DNA of 33,376 bases from Nitrospira sp. (GTDB lineage: Bacteria > Nitrospirota > Nitrospiria > Nitrospirales > Nitrospiraceae). The notes under the pieces were generated by a model. The model had not been told where the DNA came from and did not search any database. It saw nothing but the letters and a program-made list of their open reading frames with translations. Positions 25,671 through 33,376 of this stretch are shown here, in pieces; within the stretch, counting starts at the first letter, position 1; every line of letters begins with the position of its first letter. The translations under genes were made by a program, and so were the position numbers. The stretch covers positions 1-33,376 of the forward strand of contig JAEURV010000309.1 in NCBI GenBank assembly GCA_016788465.1. Direction: 5' to 3'.

Positions 25671-26072
25671 ATGGGATTGATGGATCAGATGGGACAAGTA
25701 GTTGGTGGTTTTCTGGGCGGGCAGAGTGCACAGAACCCGCTGCTCCAAGCCGTCACCAGCTTGCTGGGCAACAACAGCAACCTTGGCGGACTCGCGGGGC
25801 TGGTTCAGGCCTTTCAGAAAAACGGATTGGGAGAGATCGTGAATTCGTGGGTCAGTACGGGGCAGAATATGCCGGTGACGCCGCAACAGATTGAGCAAGG
25901 TCTCGGAGGCGATCTACTCACACAGCTCGCAAGTACGGCCGGGTTGTCTCCGCAAGATACACGTTCACAATTGTCTACCCTGCTTCCGAACCTGATCGAC
26001 AAATTAACCCCGAACGGAAAAATCGAGGCCGGTCTATTGGAGCAGCTTCTCAAGCTGGTTCAAGGAAAATAA
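25671..26072 (+). CDS. YidB-like protein (DUF937)
   Basis: A 133-residue cytosolic protein of the YidB/DUF937 family: a Gly/Leu-rich start (MGLMDQMGQVVGGFLGG), LVQAFQKNGLGEIVNSWVSTG with N-MPVTPQQIEQGLG, and a helical LPNLIDKLTPNGKI end. The family is widespread and its function unknown. GGAGGAACC precedes the ATG. It is divergent from the envelope set and 140 bp upstream of the cytochrome c gene start chosen here. Confidence 0.85.
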   Translation: MGLMDQMGQVVGGFLGGQSAQNPLLQAVTSLLGNNSNLGGLAGLVQAFQKNGLGEIVNSWVSTGQNMPVTPQQIEQGLGGDLLTQLASTAGLSPQDTRSQLSTLLPNLIDKLTPNGKIEAGLLEQLLKLVQGK

Positions 26073-26212
26073 CAGGTAGATCTCATGTGTCCCGATGGTC
26101 GGCATTCATTAATGCGGACGAGCGGGACACACACCATCGTCTGCTCTCTAGACTTGTTCATGAATACAACGGCCGTTGGTTATTGAGCAGTCATTTCTGT
26201 AGCCTCTTCATC

Positions 26213-26728
26213 ATGTCCTCTGGTCAAACCAAATCCACCACATCACAACCAGGATCACGACCACCGAACCCAGCTGTGGTCTGGGCGGCCATCGGGTTGG
26301 TCTGTCTATCTGTGCTCTGGGCGGTTCGAACCCCTTCTTCCCAATTATCACTGACGACGTCCACGGAAACATCGCTCACACCAGACAAAGTGCCGTTAGT
26401 AACAGGGGAGGAATCGTTCAGCGAGCTGTTTATACATGCCGGATGCGCGGTCTGCCATGTGATCCCTGGTATTCCTGGAGCCAACGGCCACGTCGGTCCC
26501 GCCTTGATACTCGGCACCACCGGAATACAGCGACTCAACGATCCGACTTACTACGGACAAGCCAAGACGGTCCATGAGTATATCGTGGAATCCATTTTGG
26601 ATCCTCAGCGCTTTGTGGTTCCGGGATACCCGGAACACACCATGCCGGCCTGGTATGGGTCTAAACTCAGCGCGTTAGCCCTTGAAAAGATTGCCGTGTA
26701 CCTTGAGCAACAGACTCGTGAAAACTAA
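26213..26728 (+). CDS. Membrane-anchored monoheme cytochrome c
   Basis: A 171-residue protein with one N-terminal membrane segment (about 20-38, PAVVWAAIGLVCLSVLWAV) and a periplasmic class I cytochrome c domain. The heme site is GCAVCH (C78, C81, H82), and the distal ligand is probably the Met of EHTMPAWYG (M144). The arrangement resembles the small cytochrome c domains attached to oxidase subunits, so it probably shuttles electrons at the inner-membrane surface; partners are not nearby. The frame is open back to a GTG at 26087, but the 42 extra residues look non-coding and precede the membrane anchor. The ATG at 26213 has no clear ribosome site, so the start is moderately certain. Confidence 0.85.
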   Translation: MSSGQTKSTTSQPGSRPPNPAVVWAAIGLVCLSVLWAVRTPSSQLSLTTSTETSLTPDKVPLVTGEESFSELFIHAGCAVCHVIPGIPGANGHVGPALILGTTGIQRLNDPTYYGQAKTVHEYIVESILDPQRFVVPGYPEHTMPAWYGSKLSALALEKIAVYLEQQTREN

Positions 26729-26796
26729 GAAGGACTGGGTTGCGTGGATGACATCTGGGATCAGTCCGCACCAAGTGTGAGAGGGGAACATAAACT

Positions 26797-27975
26797 TTAT
26801 CGTTTTCGGAAGGGTGTCACGTTTCCAGATGGGCCTCCCTGAATTTTGAATGCATCCGAACCAGGACCCGTCCCCGGCTGTTTATCAAGCAGCGCGTTTA
26901 CGGCCTCATCGCCTTTGAGCCCCTCCAGTTTGATTTTCAAGCGGAGGTTATTCGCACTATCGGCATTGATCAGGGCCTGCTCCAGCGAAATCTTATTCGC
27001 CTTATAGAGTTGAAATAAGACATGGTCGAAGGTCTGACACCCTTCATCGGTTCCTTGTTCCATGGCTTCTTTCAAGGTATCGATCTCAGCCTTTTTGATC
27101 AAGTCCTTGATGCGTGGCGTATCCATCATAATTTCTAATGCAGGCACGCGCTTTCCATCAAGGGACGGAATCAGTCGCTGCGAAATCACGGCCCGCAAGT
27201 TCAAGGAAAGCTGCAGATAAATCTGAGCATGACGTTCAACTGGGAAAAAATTCATGATCCGTTCGATCGCCTGATTCGCGTTATTGGAGTGCAGCGTGGC
27301 AATACAGAGATGACCAGTCTCGGCAAAGGTGATCGCCGCTTCCATCGTCTCGGTATCTCGCACCTCGCCGATCAGAATCACATCCGGAGCTTGACGAAGG
27401 GTGTTTTTCAACGCGCTCTGGAAGGTCAAGGTATCGAACCCGACTTCACGCTGGGTGATGAGTGATTTCTTGTGTTGGTGGACGAATTCAATAGGATCCT
27501 CGACCGTAATGATATGGCCGGGGTACACGGCATTGCGGTGGTCGATCATTGCCGCCAACGTCGTTGACTTTCCTGAACCGGTCGCACCGACGACCAGCAC
27601 TAGGCCACGTTTGGTCATCGCAACGTCTTTGATGATCGGAGGAAGTTGGAGCTGCTCGACTGTCTGGATTTCCGCCTTGATGTGTCGAAACACCAGCCCG
27701 ACATTGCCCCGTTGTCTGAAGATGTTGACGCGGAACCGACCAAGTTCCTTGTAATAGAGCGCCAAATTCATCTCCATCTTTTCTTCGAATTCACTTCGCT
27801 GCTGCCCACGCATGAGCGCCAAAGCCAGCGCTTCAAGCTGCTCGTTCGTAAAGGGCGGTGCCTCCGTCTGTTCAGTTGCGCCATGCACCCGATAAATCGG
27901 TGGGGCGTCGATCGTCAAGTATAGGTCTGACGCTTCACGCTCTACCATGACTTTTAAGAGGCTTCGAACATCCAT
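26797..27975 (-). CDS. pilU: PilU-type pilus retraction ATPase
   Basis: A hexameric secretion-ATPase family member of 392 residues that assists PilT in type IV pilus retraction. Walker A GATGSGKST begins at 130, the Asp-box HIITVEDPIEF is at about 154-164, Walker B LIGEVRD at about 201-207 and the His-box ETGHLCIATLHS at about 219-230. The PilT-specific AIRNLIRE motif is replaced by RIKDLIKKAE, which points to PilU. It has a C-terminal extension of about 40 residues rich in Gly and Pro. It lies 25 bp downstream of pilT on the minus strand, with GGAG before the ATG, so the two are an operon. Confidence 0.92.
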   Translation of the reverse strand: MDVRSLLKVMVEREASDLYLTIDAPPIYRVHGATEQTEAPPFTNEQLEALALALMRGQQRSEFEEKMEMNLALYYKELGRFRVNIFRQRGNVGLVFRHIKAEIQTVEQLQLPPIIKDVAMTKRGLVLVVGATGSGKSTTLAAMIDHRNAVYPGHIITVEDPIEFVHQHKKSLITQREVGFDTLTFQSALKNTLRQAPDVILIGEVRDTETMEAAITFAETGHLCIATLHSNNANQAIERIMNFFPVERHAQIYLQLSLNLRAVISQRLIPSLDGKRVPALEIMMDTPRIKDLIKKAEIDTLKEAMEQGTDEGCQTFDHVLFQLYKANKISLEQALINADSANNLRLKIKLEGLKGDEAVNALLDKQPGTGPGSDAFKIQGGPSGNVTPFRKR

Positions 27976-28000
27976 GGAGGTACTCCGCCGTTGCTATCGC

Positions 28001-29050
28001 CTATGCAGCTGACGCCCCAAATAGATTCGGATTCATGCTACGAGACTGCGCTTCTGCCTTATGCACGACTCCACGTGTCGCGAGATCAACCAATGCCATA
28101 TCCATCGTTTGCATCCCGTCTTTTTGACTGGCCTGCATGATGCCTGGGATTTGATGCAACTTGGCCTCACGAATCAGGTTTCGTACGGCCGTCGTCGCCA
28201 CCATGATTTCTAACGCTGCGACCCGTCCTCCGGTTTTCTTCTTCAGCAAGGTTTGGGTAAGCACCGCTTCCAAAGCTTCAGAGAGCTGCGTCCTGATCTG
28301 CGCCTGCTGCGCGGGGGGGAATGCGTCAATGATTCGATCGATTGTCTTCGGTGCGCTTGAAGTGTGGAGGGTGCCGAAAACCAAGTGTCCGGTTTCCGCC
28401 GCCGTCAACGCCAGTTGAATGGTCTCCAAATCCCGCATTTCTCCCACGAGTACGATGTCCGGATCCTCACGCAGCGCCGACTTCAAGGCATTCGCGAAGG
28501 AGAGGGTATGCACACCGAGTTCCCGTTGATTGACCAGACACTTCTTGGATTTGTGAACAAACTCGATCGGATCTTCGATGGTAATGATATGCCCTTCGAA
28601 CGTATTGTTCAGATAATCCACCATCGCGGCCAGCGTCGTCGATTTCCCGGATCCTGTCGGTCCGGTCACCAAAATCAAGCCTTTCTCCTTATCACAGAGT
28701 TGCCTGAGAATCGGCGGCATACCGAGCTTCTCGAGCGGAAGAATCGTCGTGGGAATATTTCGGAAGACAGCGCCGAGCCCTCGCTGCTGGACAAACACGT
28801 TGACTCGGAACCGTGCGATGTCCCCGAGCTCAAAGGAAAAGTCACACTCGCGTTTCTCTTCGAAGGACTTCCGTTGAGCATCGTTCATCATGTCGTAGAT
28901 CAACGCGTGTGTTTCATCGGGCGTCAGCGGGGGATGATCGAGTTTCTTGAGATCACCATGAATACGAATCATCGGGGGCTCGCCTGCACTAATATGACAA
29001 TCGGACGCGCCTTCCTTGACCGAGAACGTCAGCAGCTTGGAAATATCCAT
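28001..29050 (-). CDS. pilT: PilT type IV pilus retraction ATPase
   Basis: Powers pilus disassembly, twitching motility and often DNA uptake. It has 349 residues, the normal length. Walker A GPTGSGKST begins at 130, the Asp-box HIITIEDPIEF lies at about 154-164, Walker B LVGEMRD at 201-207, the His-box AAETGHLVFGTLHT at about 217-230 and the PilT signature TAVRNLIRE at 287-295. AGGGG lies upstream of the ATG. It is first in the pilT-pilU pair. No pilus structural genes are in the window. Confidence 0.96.
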   Translation of the reverse strand: MDISKLLTFSVKEGASDCHISAGEPPMIRIHGDLKKLDHPPLTPDETHALIYDMMNDAQRKSFEEKRECDFSFELGDIARFRVNVFVQQRGLGAVFRNIPTTILPLEKLGMPPILRQLCDKEKGLILVTGPTGSGKSTTLAAMVDYLNNTFEGHIITIEDPIEFVHKSKKCLVNQRELGVHTLSFANALKSALREDPDIVLVGEMRDLETIQLALTAAETGHLVFGTLHTSSAPKTIDRIIDAFPPAQQAQIRTQLSEALEAVLTQTLLKKKTGGRVAALEIMVATTAVRNLIREAKLHQIPGIMQASQKDGMQTMDMALVDLATRGVVHKAEAQSRSMNPNLFGASAA

Positions 29051-29167
29051 TCCATGTGACCCCTGGTAAATGGGTTATAGCGAGGATGGAAACACCCTGT
29101 GCATCATGCCATAGCACTGCCTGAAAGCAAGAAAATAGCCGGAAGGCGCCGCGCGGCGTGGAGCGAG

Positions 29168-30340
29168 TTAGAGGAGGCCTGTTTCACGACCGGCGAGCAT
29201 CACGGCCTGTAGGGCTGCATCAAGTTGGTCCGTGGTGTGCGCTGCCGTTACTGTAAACCGAATCCGACTCGTACCGTCAGGCACAGTCGGTGGCCGAATA
29301 GCAGTGGCATACACACCGTGGGTGAGAAGGCGATCAGCGAACGCGGAGGCCTTAGCTGCGTCTCCGACCAGAACAGGAAGAATGGGGCTAACGGTGGGTG
29401 TCAGACGAAACCCTTGATTCCGGAGCCCATTGAATAGGTATTGGCGATTCGCCCAAAGCCGATTTCTCCGCTCCGGCTCCCGCTCAACGACAGTGAGGGC
29501 GGCCGAGGCTGCCGCCGCCACGGCAGGGGGAAGCGCCGTGGTAAAAATAAAGGACCGTGCCATGTTGAGTAAATACTGCACAAAGTCATGGGATCCGACA
29601 ACATAGGCCCCGTAACCGCCGAGGGCCTTACCGAGTGTTCCCATATGAAAGGGGACTCGTCCCTCCAGACTGAATTGCTCGATCGTGCCACGGCCGGTAG
29701 CCCCCATGATGCCGGTTCCATGAGCATCATCCACATACAAGACGGCATCGTATCGTTCTGCCAGCACAACCAGATCGGCCAACGGCGCTAAATCGCCGTC
29801 CATGCTGAAGAGGCCTTCCGTGATGATAAGGGTACGACGATTGCTGGCCCGTCGTCGCAGAAGTGTTTCAAGATGCGCACAATCCCCATGCCGAAACACC
29901 CTGAAATCAGCCTGACTCAATCGACAGCCATCAATCAAACTGGCATGGCATAAACGGTCGGCAATGATCAGACCACCCTGTCCGACAAGATTTGGGATCA
30001 CGCCGACGTTGGCGAGATATCCAGCTCCGAATACCAACGACGCTTCTGTCCGCTTGAACCTTGCTAGGTCCAGTTCAAGACTGGCGTGAGGAGGAAGCGT
30101 ACCACTCACCAGCCTCGATGCCCCAGATCCCACTCCATATCGTTCCGTTGCCGCGATGGCGGCCTGCACTACTTCAGGATGTGTGGCAAGACCAAGGTAA
30201 TCGTTGGACGAGAGCAAGATCACCGGGCGTCCGGCATAGGTGATGATCGGTCCCGTCGCAGACTCCAACGGCGACAGCGCGCGTCTCAATGATTGTTCAG
30301 CAAGTTGTTGGAGTGTGGTTCGAACATGGTCGTTCAACAC
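29168..30340 (-). CDS. bioF: 8-amino-7-oxononanoate synthase
   Basis: PLP-dependent condensation of pimeloyl-ACP/CoA with alanine in biotin synthesis. Visible are SSNDYLGLATHPEV (about 44-57), GSGASRLVSGTL, VDDAHGTGIMG (about 203-213) and the PLP-lysine block GTLGKALGGYGAYVVGS with K238. The GTG at 30340 is chosen (390 residues) because GGAG lies 7 bases upstream and the length fits BioF. A longer frame to 30436 adds residues without family character and would overlap the divergent promoter. No other bio gene is nearby. 5-aminolevulinate synthase and 2-amino-3-ketobutyrate ligase share the fold, but the motifs and the hemA (C5) route favour BioF. Confidence 0.9.
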   Translation of the reverse strand: MLNDHVRTTLQQLAEQSLRRALSPLESATGPIITYAGRPVILLSSNDYLGLATHPEVVQAAIAATERYGVGSGASRLVSGTLPPHASLELDLARFKRTEASLVFGAGYLANVGVIPNLVGQGGLIIADRLCHASLIDGCRLSQADFRVFRHGDCAHLETLLRRRASNRRTLIITEGLFSMDGDLAPLADLVVLAERYDAVLYVDDAHGTGIMGATGRGTIEQFSLEGRVPFHMGTLGKALGGYGAYVVGSHDFVQYLLNMARSFIFTTALPPAVAAAASAALTVVEREPERRNRLWANRQYLFNGLRNQGFRLTPTVSPILPVLVGDAAKASAFADRLLTHGVYATAIRPPTVPDGTSRIRFTVTAAHTTDQLDAALQAVMLAGRETGLL

Positions 30341-30402
30341 ATTGATTCTCCGATGCGTCGGATCCCAGAGAGGCGGAGCCCTCCCCCTGTGGCTCGATTG
30401 CA

Positions 30403-30432
30403 TTGACAAGCTGCGCCGCCGTTCAGTATAAA
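30403..30432 (+). promoter_or_regulatory. Strong sigma70-type promoter for the TPR gene, overlapping a divergent -10 for bioF
   Basis: TTGACA (30403-30408) and TATAAA (30427-30432) are separated by 18 bases, giving a start near 30439 and a leader of about 50 bases to the ATG at 30490. On the minus strand TATACT (30430-30425) is a good -10 for bioF with a weak -35 (TTTCTG, 30453-30448), so the two -10 boxes share four bases. This also argues against the longer upstream starts of both genes. Confidence 0.6.
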
Positions 30433-30489
30433 ACAACGGTTCTACGACAGAAAGCCAGTCTTGATTCGCAAAGGAGTGAATGGGGCCAG

Positions 30490-31257
30490 ATGACGTACCG
30501 AATAAAAGTTCCGCCTCGCACCTTACCGGTTGGTGAAGAACAGCTCGTGAGTGGACTGGAGCACTGGCTCATCGGGCTTAAGAACTATCGATGGTCCTTG
30601 GTGGTCGGATTTGTGCTGCTCCTCCTGATGGGAATGGGGCTGTGGGGACTGTTTTGGTATGAGGAACAGAACGCCAGCAAGGCCCAAGAACTCGAGCGGG
30701 AAGCGACACTTCGCCTATTTACGCGACCATCCAATGACCCACAAAAAGCAACCACGAATCTCAAAGAGGCGATTGCACTGTACAAACGGGTGCTTGATGA
30801 GTATCCACGTACCCCGACAGCTCCACTCGTACAATTCAGCTTAGGAAATGCGTTCCTTCAATCCAACGACGTTGATTCAGCAATCGATGCGTATAAGCGA
30901 TTTGCGTCTACTTATGGTTCCAACACGTCGCTCCTCGGGCTGGTATACCAAAAATTGGGGTATGCGTATCTTGTCAAAGGAGATCTCGACCAGGCAACTG
31001 GCGCGTATTCATCGATCCTCAATATGTCTGGGGCCATGAACCGAGACTATGCGCTGTTTGAACTTGCTCGGCTTGAGGAAAATCGTTCAAAGCCAGACGA
31101 AGCTTTGAAGCATTATCAGGAGATCCTGAAGACATACCCCAATTCGCCACTCGCGAGTGAGGCTGCAGTGCGTGTGAAGGTCATTGAGGCTAAGAAAAAT
31201 CCTGAGCCTGCTCCGGCCGCCGCGGCATCAGCTCCCTCCAAGCCTTCCAAACCGTAG
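30490..31257 (+). CDS. Membrane-anchored TPR protein
   Basis: A 255-residue protein with a short cytoplasmic N-terminus, one membrane helix (about 35-56, YRWSLVVGFVLLLLMGMGLW) and a periplasmic domain of about four tetratricopeptide-like repeats (for example AIALYKRVLDEYPRTPTA, AIDAYKRFASTYG, ALKHYQEILKTYPNSPLASE). It ends in a low-complexity Ala/Pro/Lys tail. The architecture resembles YfgM-like periplasmic chaperone-associated proteins, but it could equally be an assembly scaffold. GGGG lies close to the ATG at 30490; the longer frame from 30403 would start on the promoter. It is divergent from bioF and convergent with the lytic transglycosylase gene. Confidence 0.82.
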   Translation: MTYRIKVPPRTLPVGEEQLVSGLEHWLIGLKNYRWSLVVGFVLLLLMGMGLWGLFWYEEQNASKAQELEREATLRLFTRPSNDPQKATTNLKEAIALYKRVLDEYPRTPTAPLVQFSLGNAFLQSNDVDSAIDAYKRFASTYGSNTSLLGLVYQKLGYAYLVKGDLDQATGAYSSILNMSGAMNRDYALFELARLEENRSKPDEALKHYQEILKTYPNSPLASEAAVRVKVIEAKKNPEPAPAAAASAPSKPSKP

Positions 31258-31282
31258 CGATTATTGCAATGACGTGCAGTCG

Positions 31283-31309
31283 GGGAGGCCTCCTTTCAGG
31301 AGCCCTCCC
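31283..31309. terminator. Hairpin between convergent genes
   Basis: GGGAGGCCTCCT (31283-31294) and AGGAGCCCTCCC (31298-31309) pair over 12 positions with one mismatch around a TTC loop. It lies between the TPR gene and the lytic transglycosylase gene, which point at each other with 56 bp between them. No U-tract follows on either strand, so it may work bidirectionally with help from Rho or act as a transcript end stabiliser. Confidence 0.5.
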
Positions 31310-31313
31310 GCTG

Positions 31314-32621
31314 CTACCGGGCAAGATTCAGCAGTTCACCCGCTCGAATGCTGAGACCAGAAATATTGTTCCGGGCCTTGATGGTTTTGATGGGAATTCC
31401 GAACTTTCTTGAGATCTTCCCAAGCGTATCACCAACCCGCACCCGATACTGGTGAGCGGAAGCCAACCTGGGGTGCGGACTCTCCCGTTCTGGAATCATC
31501 CTCAGAGGAGGGAACTTGTGGGTCGGAACTCGCTCGATCAGTTCTAACACTTTTGAGCTCATCCCAACTGGAACCTTCAGATGGTATGCGGCATCATCCG
31601 GGGGAGTCGCGTCTCGACGCAACTCCGGATTCAGTAACCGCAGTTCGTTGTAAGGAATACCAGTTACGTTTGCAATGGCTCGGAAATGTAATGGGCGCGT
31701 CACGACAACTTCCTCAAATTCATGAGGGGGGACCGGATTTTGAGCAAAACCATACTGGTCCGGATTTCGAGCAATGATCGTCGCAGCCATGATACGTGGC
31801 ACATACTGTTTCGTTTCCAACCTGATCAACTTGGTCCGAGAGATCTCAGAGAACGATTCAGCTTGGGCCTTATGAAGCGCACGTAATACCTTTCCTTCTC
31901 CGGCATTATAGGCTGCCATTGCTAGAGGCCAGGCCCCAAAAATATCATATAAATCCCTAAGATACCGGGCTGCTGCCACCGTCGACTTAATCGGATCTCG
32001 CCGTTCATCTACATAGTGATCGATACGTAATCCATACAGTTTTCCCGTGCCTTTCATAAACTGCCATGGGCCTGTTGCCTTAGCCCTCGAATAGGCGTAC
32101 GGATTGAATCCACTTTCAACCAAGGACAAGTGCACGAGATCGCTTGGCAGGTTGAATTCCGCAAAGATGTTTTCGACCAGCGGACGGTAGCGATTGAGCC
32201 GCACAAGCCACTGTTCGAATCGATCCCGAATTGAGGTGTTAAAAAAACGGATGTGACTCTGTACCGACGGATCGATCTCCACTGGAATATTATAGAGCGT
32301 CTCCTGAGACCCTGCCGATCCTGCGCTTGCTGTAGCCTCGCCCGAAGAGGTCTCAACGGAATTGTCGCCGGCGGAAAGGTCCGGAGGCGACGCGGTCAGT
32401 TCAGGTTCCAAGGGAACGAGATTAGGATCCAGATCATCGCTGTTTTCTTGAGCCGAATCGATCCCTTCCAGTAAAGGCTCCTGAACGACAGGGGAGGCAG
32501 AGGGGGAAGACTGGCTCACAGAAACTGCGTCTTGCCCCAAACCTTGACAGGGCAGCACCAATAGTAGAGAGCCGACCACGCCTACGGCCGAAATTTGTGC
32601 AGTCCAACCGAATCGCTTCAC
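31314..32621 (-). CDS. MltD-like lytic transglycosylase with LysM
   Basis: Periplasmic peptidoglycan-cleaving enzyme of 435 residues. There is a signal peptide (VKRFGWTAQISAVG then VVGSLLLVLPCQGLGQ), then a long acidic, Ser/Pro-rich linker (about 35-110). The SLT domain follows (about 120-260) with LVHLSLVESGFNP, where the catalytic Glu is E169, then ATGPWQFM and AMAAYNAGEGKVLRAL. A degenerate LysM-like region lies around 305-350, and one clear LysM at about 391-433 (YRVRVGDTLGKISRKFGI). The GTG at 32621 has GGAGG 7 bases upstream and sits just downstream of a promoter-like sequence; longer starts at 32645 or 32732 would fall on or before that promoter. Confidence 0.9.
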   Translation of the reverse strand: MKRFGWTAQISAVGVVGSLLLVLPCQGLGQDAVSVSQSSPSASPVVQEPLLEGIDSAQENSDDLDPNLVPLEPELTASPPDLSAGDNSVETSSGEATASAGSAGSQETLYNIPVEIDPSVQSHIRFFNTSIRDRFEQWLVRLNRYRPLVENIFAEFNLPSDLVHLSLVESGFNPYAYSRAKATGPWQFMKGTGKLYGLRIDHYVDERRDPIKSTVAAARYLRDLYDIFGAWPLAMAAYNAGEGKVLRALHKAQAESFSEISRTKLIRLETKQYVPRIMAATIIARNPDQYGFAQNPVPPHEFEEVVVTRPLHFRAIANVTGIPYNELRLLNPELRRDATPPDDAAYHLKVPVGMSSKVLELIERVPTHKFPPLRMIPERESPHPRLASAHQYRVRVGDTLGKISRKFGIPIKTIKARNNISGLSIRAGELLNLAR

Positions 32622-32652
32622 GCTCGTCCCTCCAGGAGACAACATGAGGGAG

Positions 32653-32681
32653 AGCCTATCGGTCCTCCGTAAACTTGTCAA
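32653..32681 (-). promoter_or_regulatory. Candidate promoter for the lytic transglycosylase
   Basis: On the minus strand a perfect TTGACA (32681-32676) is followed after 17 bases by TAGGCT (32658-32653, 3 of 6 match to TATAAT). It would start transcription about 25 bases before the GTG at 32621. Confidence 0.5.
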
Positions 32682-32930
32682 GAAATCGACCGGACGCCCG
32701 GTTCCTTGATCATCCGGTCCGAGCGCGACCACAAAGACCCATCACTACTTTTTCAGTTTCTGGAGACCTGCAGAACAGGTATCAGGTAACTCGATGAAAA
32801 GACCCAGTTCCGTCTGCAATGTTGCCGTTCGATTCCTTGACAGGCTCCCTGGGCAAATGGTAGCGTACGCCCTCTTCAAACTTCTATCCTACCGAATTTA
32901 CATTGTTATTTTGTGAGGAGGTATTGATCA
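32682..32930. other. Divergent intergenic region before the class V aminotransferase
   Basis: Together with the promoter to its left this makes a 309-bp gap between divergent genes. It contains no convincing gene. A second TTGACA at 32837-32842 (plus strand) with TAGCGT 18 bases on could be the promoter of the aminotransferase gene, giving a leader of about 58 bases. A Shine-Dalgarno GAGGAGG lies at 32914-32920. Nothing else is recognised. Confidence 0.5.
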
Positions 32931-33376
32931 ATGCTGAAGCGCTATCTCTTGGCCCCTGGACCGACTCCCGTACCCCCGGAGGTGTTGCTGGCGATGGCTC
33001 GTCCGATGATCCATCATCGCGCCCCAGAGTTCGACCCGATCTTTGCCGAGGTGCGCGAGGGGCTGAAATGGCTGTTTCAGACGCAAAATGATGTCCTGAT
33101 GCTTGCTGCATCCGGCACCGGCGGAATGGAAGGCTCGGTGTCGAACTTTTTATCGCCTGGAGACAAAGCCCTGTACGTGAACGCCGGAAAATTCGGCGAG
33201 CGATGGGGCAAGCTGTGCAAAACATTCGGCGTCCAGTCGACTGAAATCAAGGTTGAATGGGGCCGTGCGATCGACCCTCAACAGGTCGCCGAGGCCCTAA
33301 AAAAGGATCCTTCAATCAAAGCAGTCTATGTGCAGGCAAGCGAGACCTCAACCGGCGTGTCGCATGACGTCAAGGC
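32931..33376 (+). CDS. Class V aminotransferase, alanine/serine-glyoxylate type (3'-truncated by window edge)
   Basis: Only the first 148 codons are visible. The N-terminus MLKRYLLAPGPTPVPPEVLL is the family hallmark (serine-pyruvate / alanine-glyoxylate aminotransferases and the so-called soluble hydrogenase 42-kDa subunit). It is followed by HHRAPEFDPIFAEVREGLKW, the PLP-phosphate loop AASGTGGMEGSVSNF and VNAGKFGERWGKL. The PLP lysine is outside the window. The likely role is amino-group transfer between Ser or Ala and glyoxylate (or related 2-oxo acids); the substrate cannot be fixed from this part. GAGGAGG precedes the ATG by 10 bases. Confidence 0.93.
   Translation, partial: MLKRYLLAPGPTPVPPEVLLAMARPMIHHRAPEFDPIFAEVREGLKWLFQTQNDVLMLAASGTGGMEGSVSNFLSPGDKALYVNAGKFGERWGKLCKTFGVQSTEIKVEWGRAIDPQQVAEALKKDPSIKAVYVQASETSTGVSHDVK

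Noticed and set aside
25094..25894. 266-codon plus-strand frame spanning the beta-barrel and YidB-like genes
   Set aside because: Crosses two real genes and a divergent promoter region; no recognisable domain.
26729..26796. GGACTG...CAGTCC inverted pair between the cytochrome c and pilU genes
   Set aside because: Six-base arms with a loop of about 25 bases and no T-run; not convincing.
28364..29059. 231-codon plus-strand frame inside pilT
   Set aside because: Antisense of a clear PilT; no independent motif.
29147..29158. 12-bp GC palindrome between pilT and bioF
   Set aside because: Short and without a good T-run; it could be a bioF terminator but chance is likely in GC-rich DNA.
1..33376. 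Possible CRISPR array, tRNA, rRNA, transposase or integrase
   Set aside because: No regularly spaced repeats, no tRNA or rRNA signature and no recombinase-like protein could be recognised by eye.

Overview
The window is a 33.4-kb piece of a bacterial chromosome with moderately high GC. Gene content and order (a heme operon with a cobA-hemD fusion, a CBS-domain gene next to hemB, a pilT/pilU pair, many exported and c-type-cytochrome proteins) look most like Nitrospira (Nitrospirota). That assignment is an inference from recalled gene organisation, not from a search. No rRNA, tRNA, CRISPR array, transposase or integrase was recognised.

Region 1 (1-15097, plus strand) is a dense housekeeping run: hemA (5' end cut off), hemC, cobA-hemD fusion, a two-CBS protein, hemB, ribF, tilS, hpt, ftsH, folP, glmM and comEC. 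Several joints are 4-base ATGA overlaps or 1-bp gaps (hemC/cobA-hemD, hemB/ribF, tilS/hpt, folP/glmM), so much of it is probably cotranscribed. HemA, HemB, HemC and HemD make uroporphyrinogen III from glutamyl-tRNA; the CobA half diverts it to precorrin-2 for siroheme-type tetrapyrroles. A decayed second copy of the CBS gene's 3' end lies directly before hemB. A perfect 30-bp palindrome follows ftsH.

Region 2 (15098-18576) is the accessory part. After mtnA comes a low-GC non-coding stretch, then the N-terminal stub of an SpvB/TcaC-type insecticidal-toxin-complex protein. Its reading frame runs into the 3' end of a dead vapBC toxin-antitoxin pair on the other strand. The antitoxin has an in-frame TAG. 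The toxin has a likely 1-base frameshift at its start plus an in-frame TGA. The vapB Shine-Dalgarno lies inside a perfect inverted repeat with 17-bp arms. An apparently intact exported adhesin-E-like gene follows.

Region 3 (18577-25384) has pyk (minus) divergent from an orphan MinD/FlhG-like ATPase (plus). Then comes a minus-strand set of five exported proteins: beta-barrel, Slp-type lipoprotein, Tat-exported intradiol dioxygenase, Met-rich DUF4412-like protein and a helical periplasmic protein. This cell-envelope cluster is the best candidate here for an uncharacterised system.

Region 4 (25385-33376) has a YidB-like protein, a membrane-anchored monoheme cytochrome c, pilT-pilU (type IV pilus retraction), bioF divergent from a membrane-anchored TPR protein, an MltD-like lytic transglycosylase, and the start of a class V aminotransferase cut by the window end. 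comEC plus pilT/pilU would fit a DNA-uptake capacity, but the rest of that machinery is outside the window.
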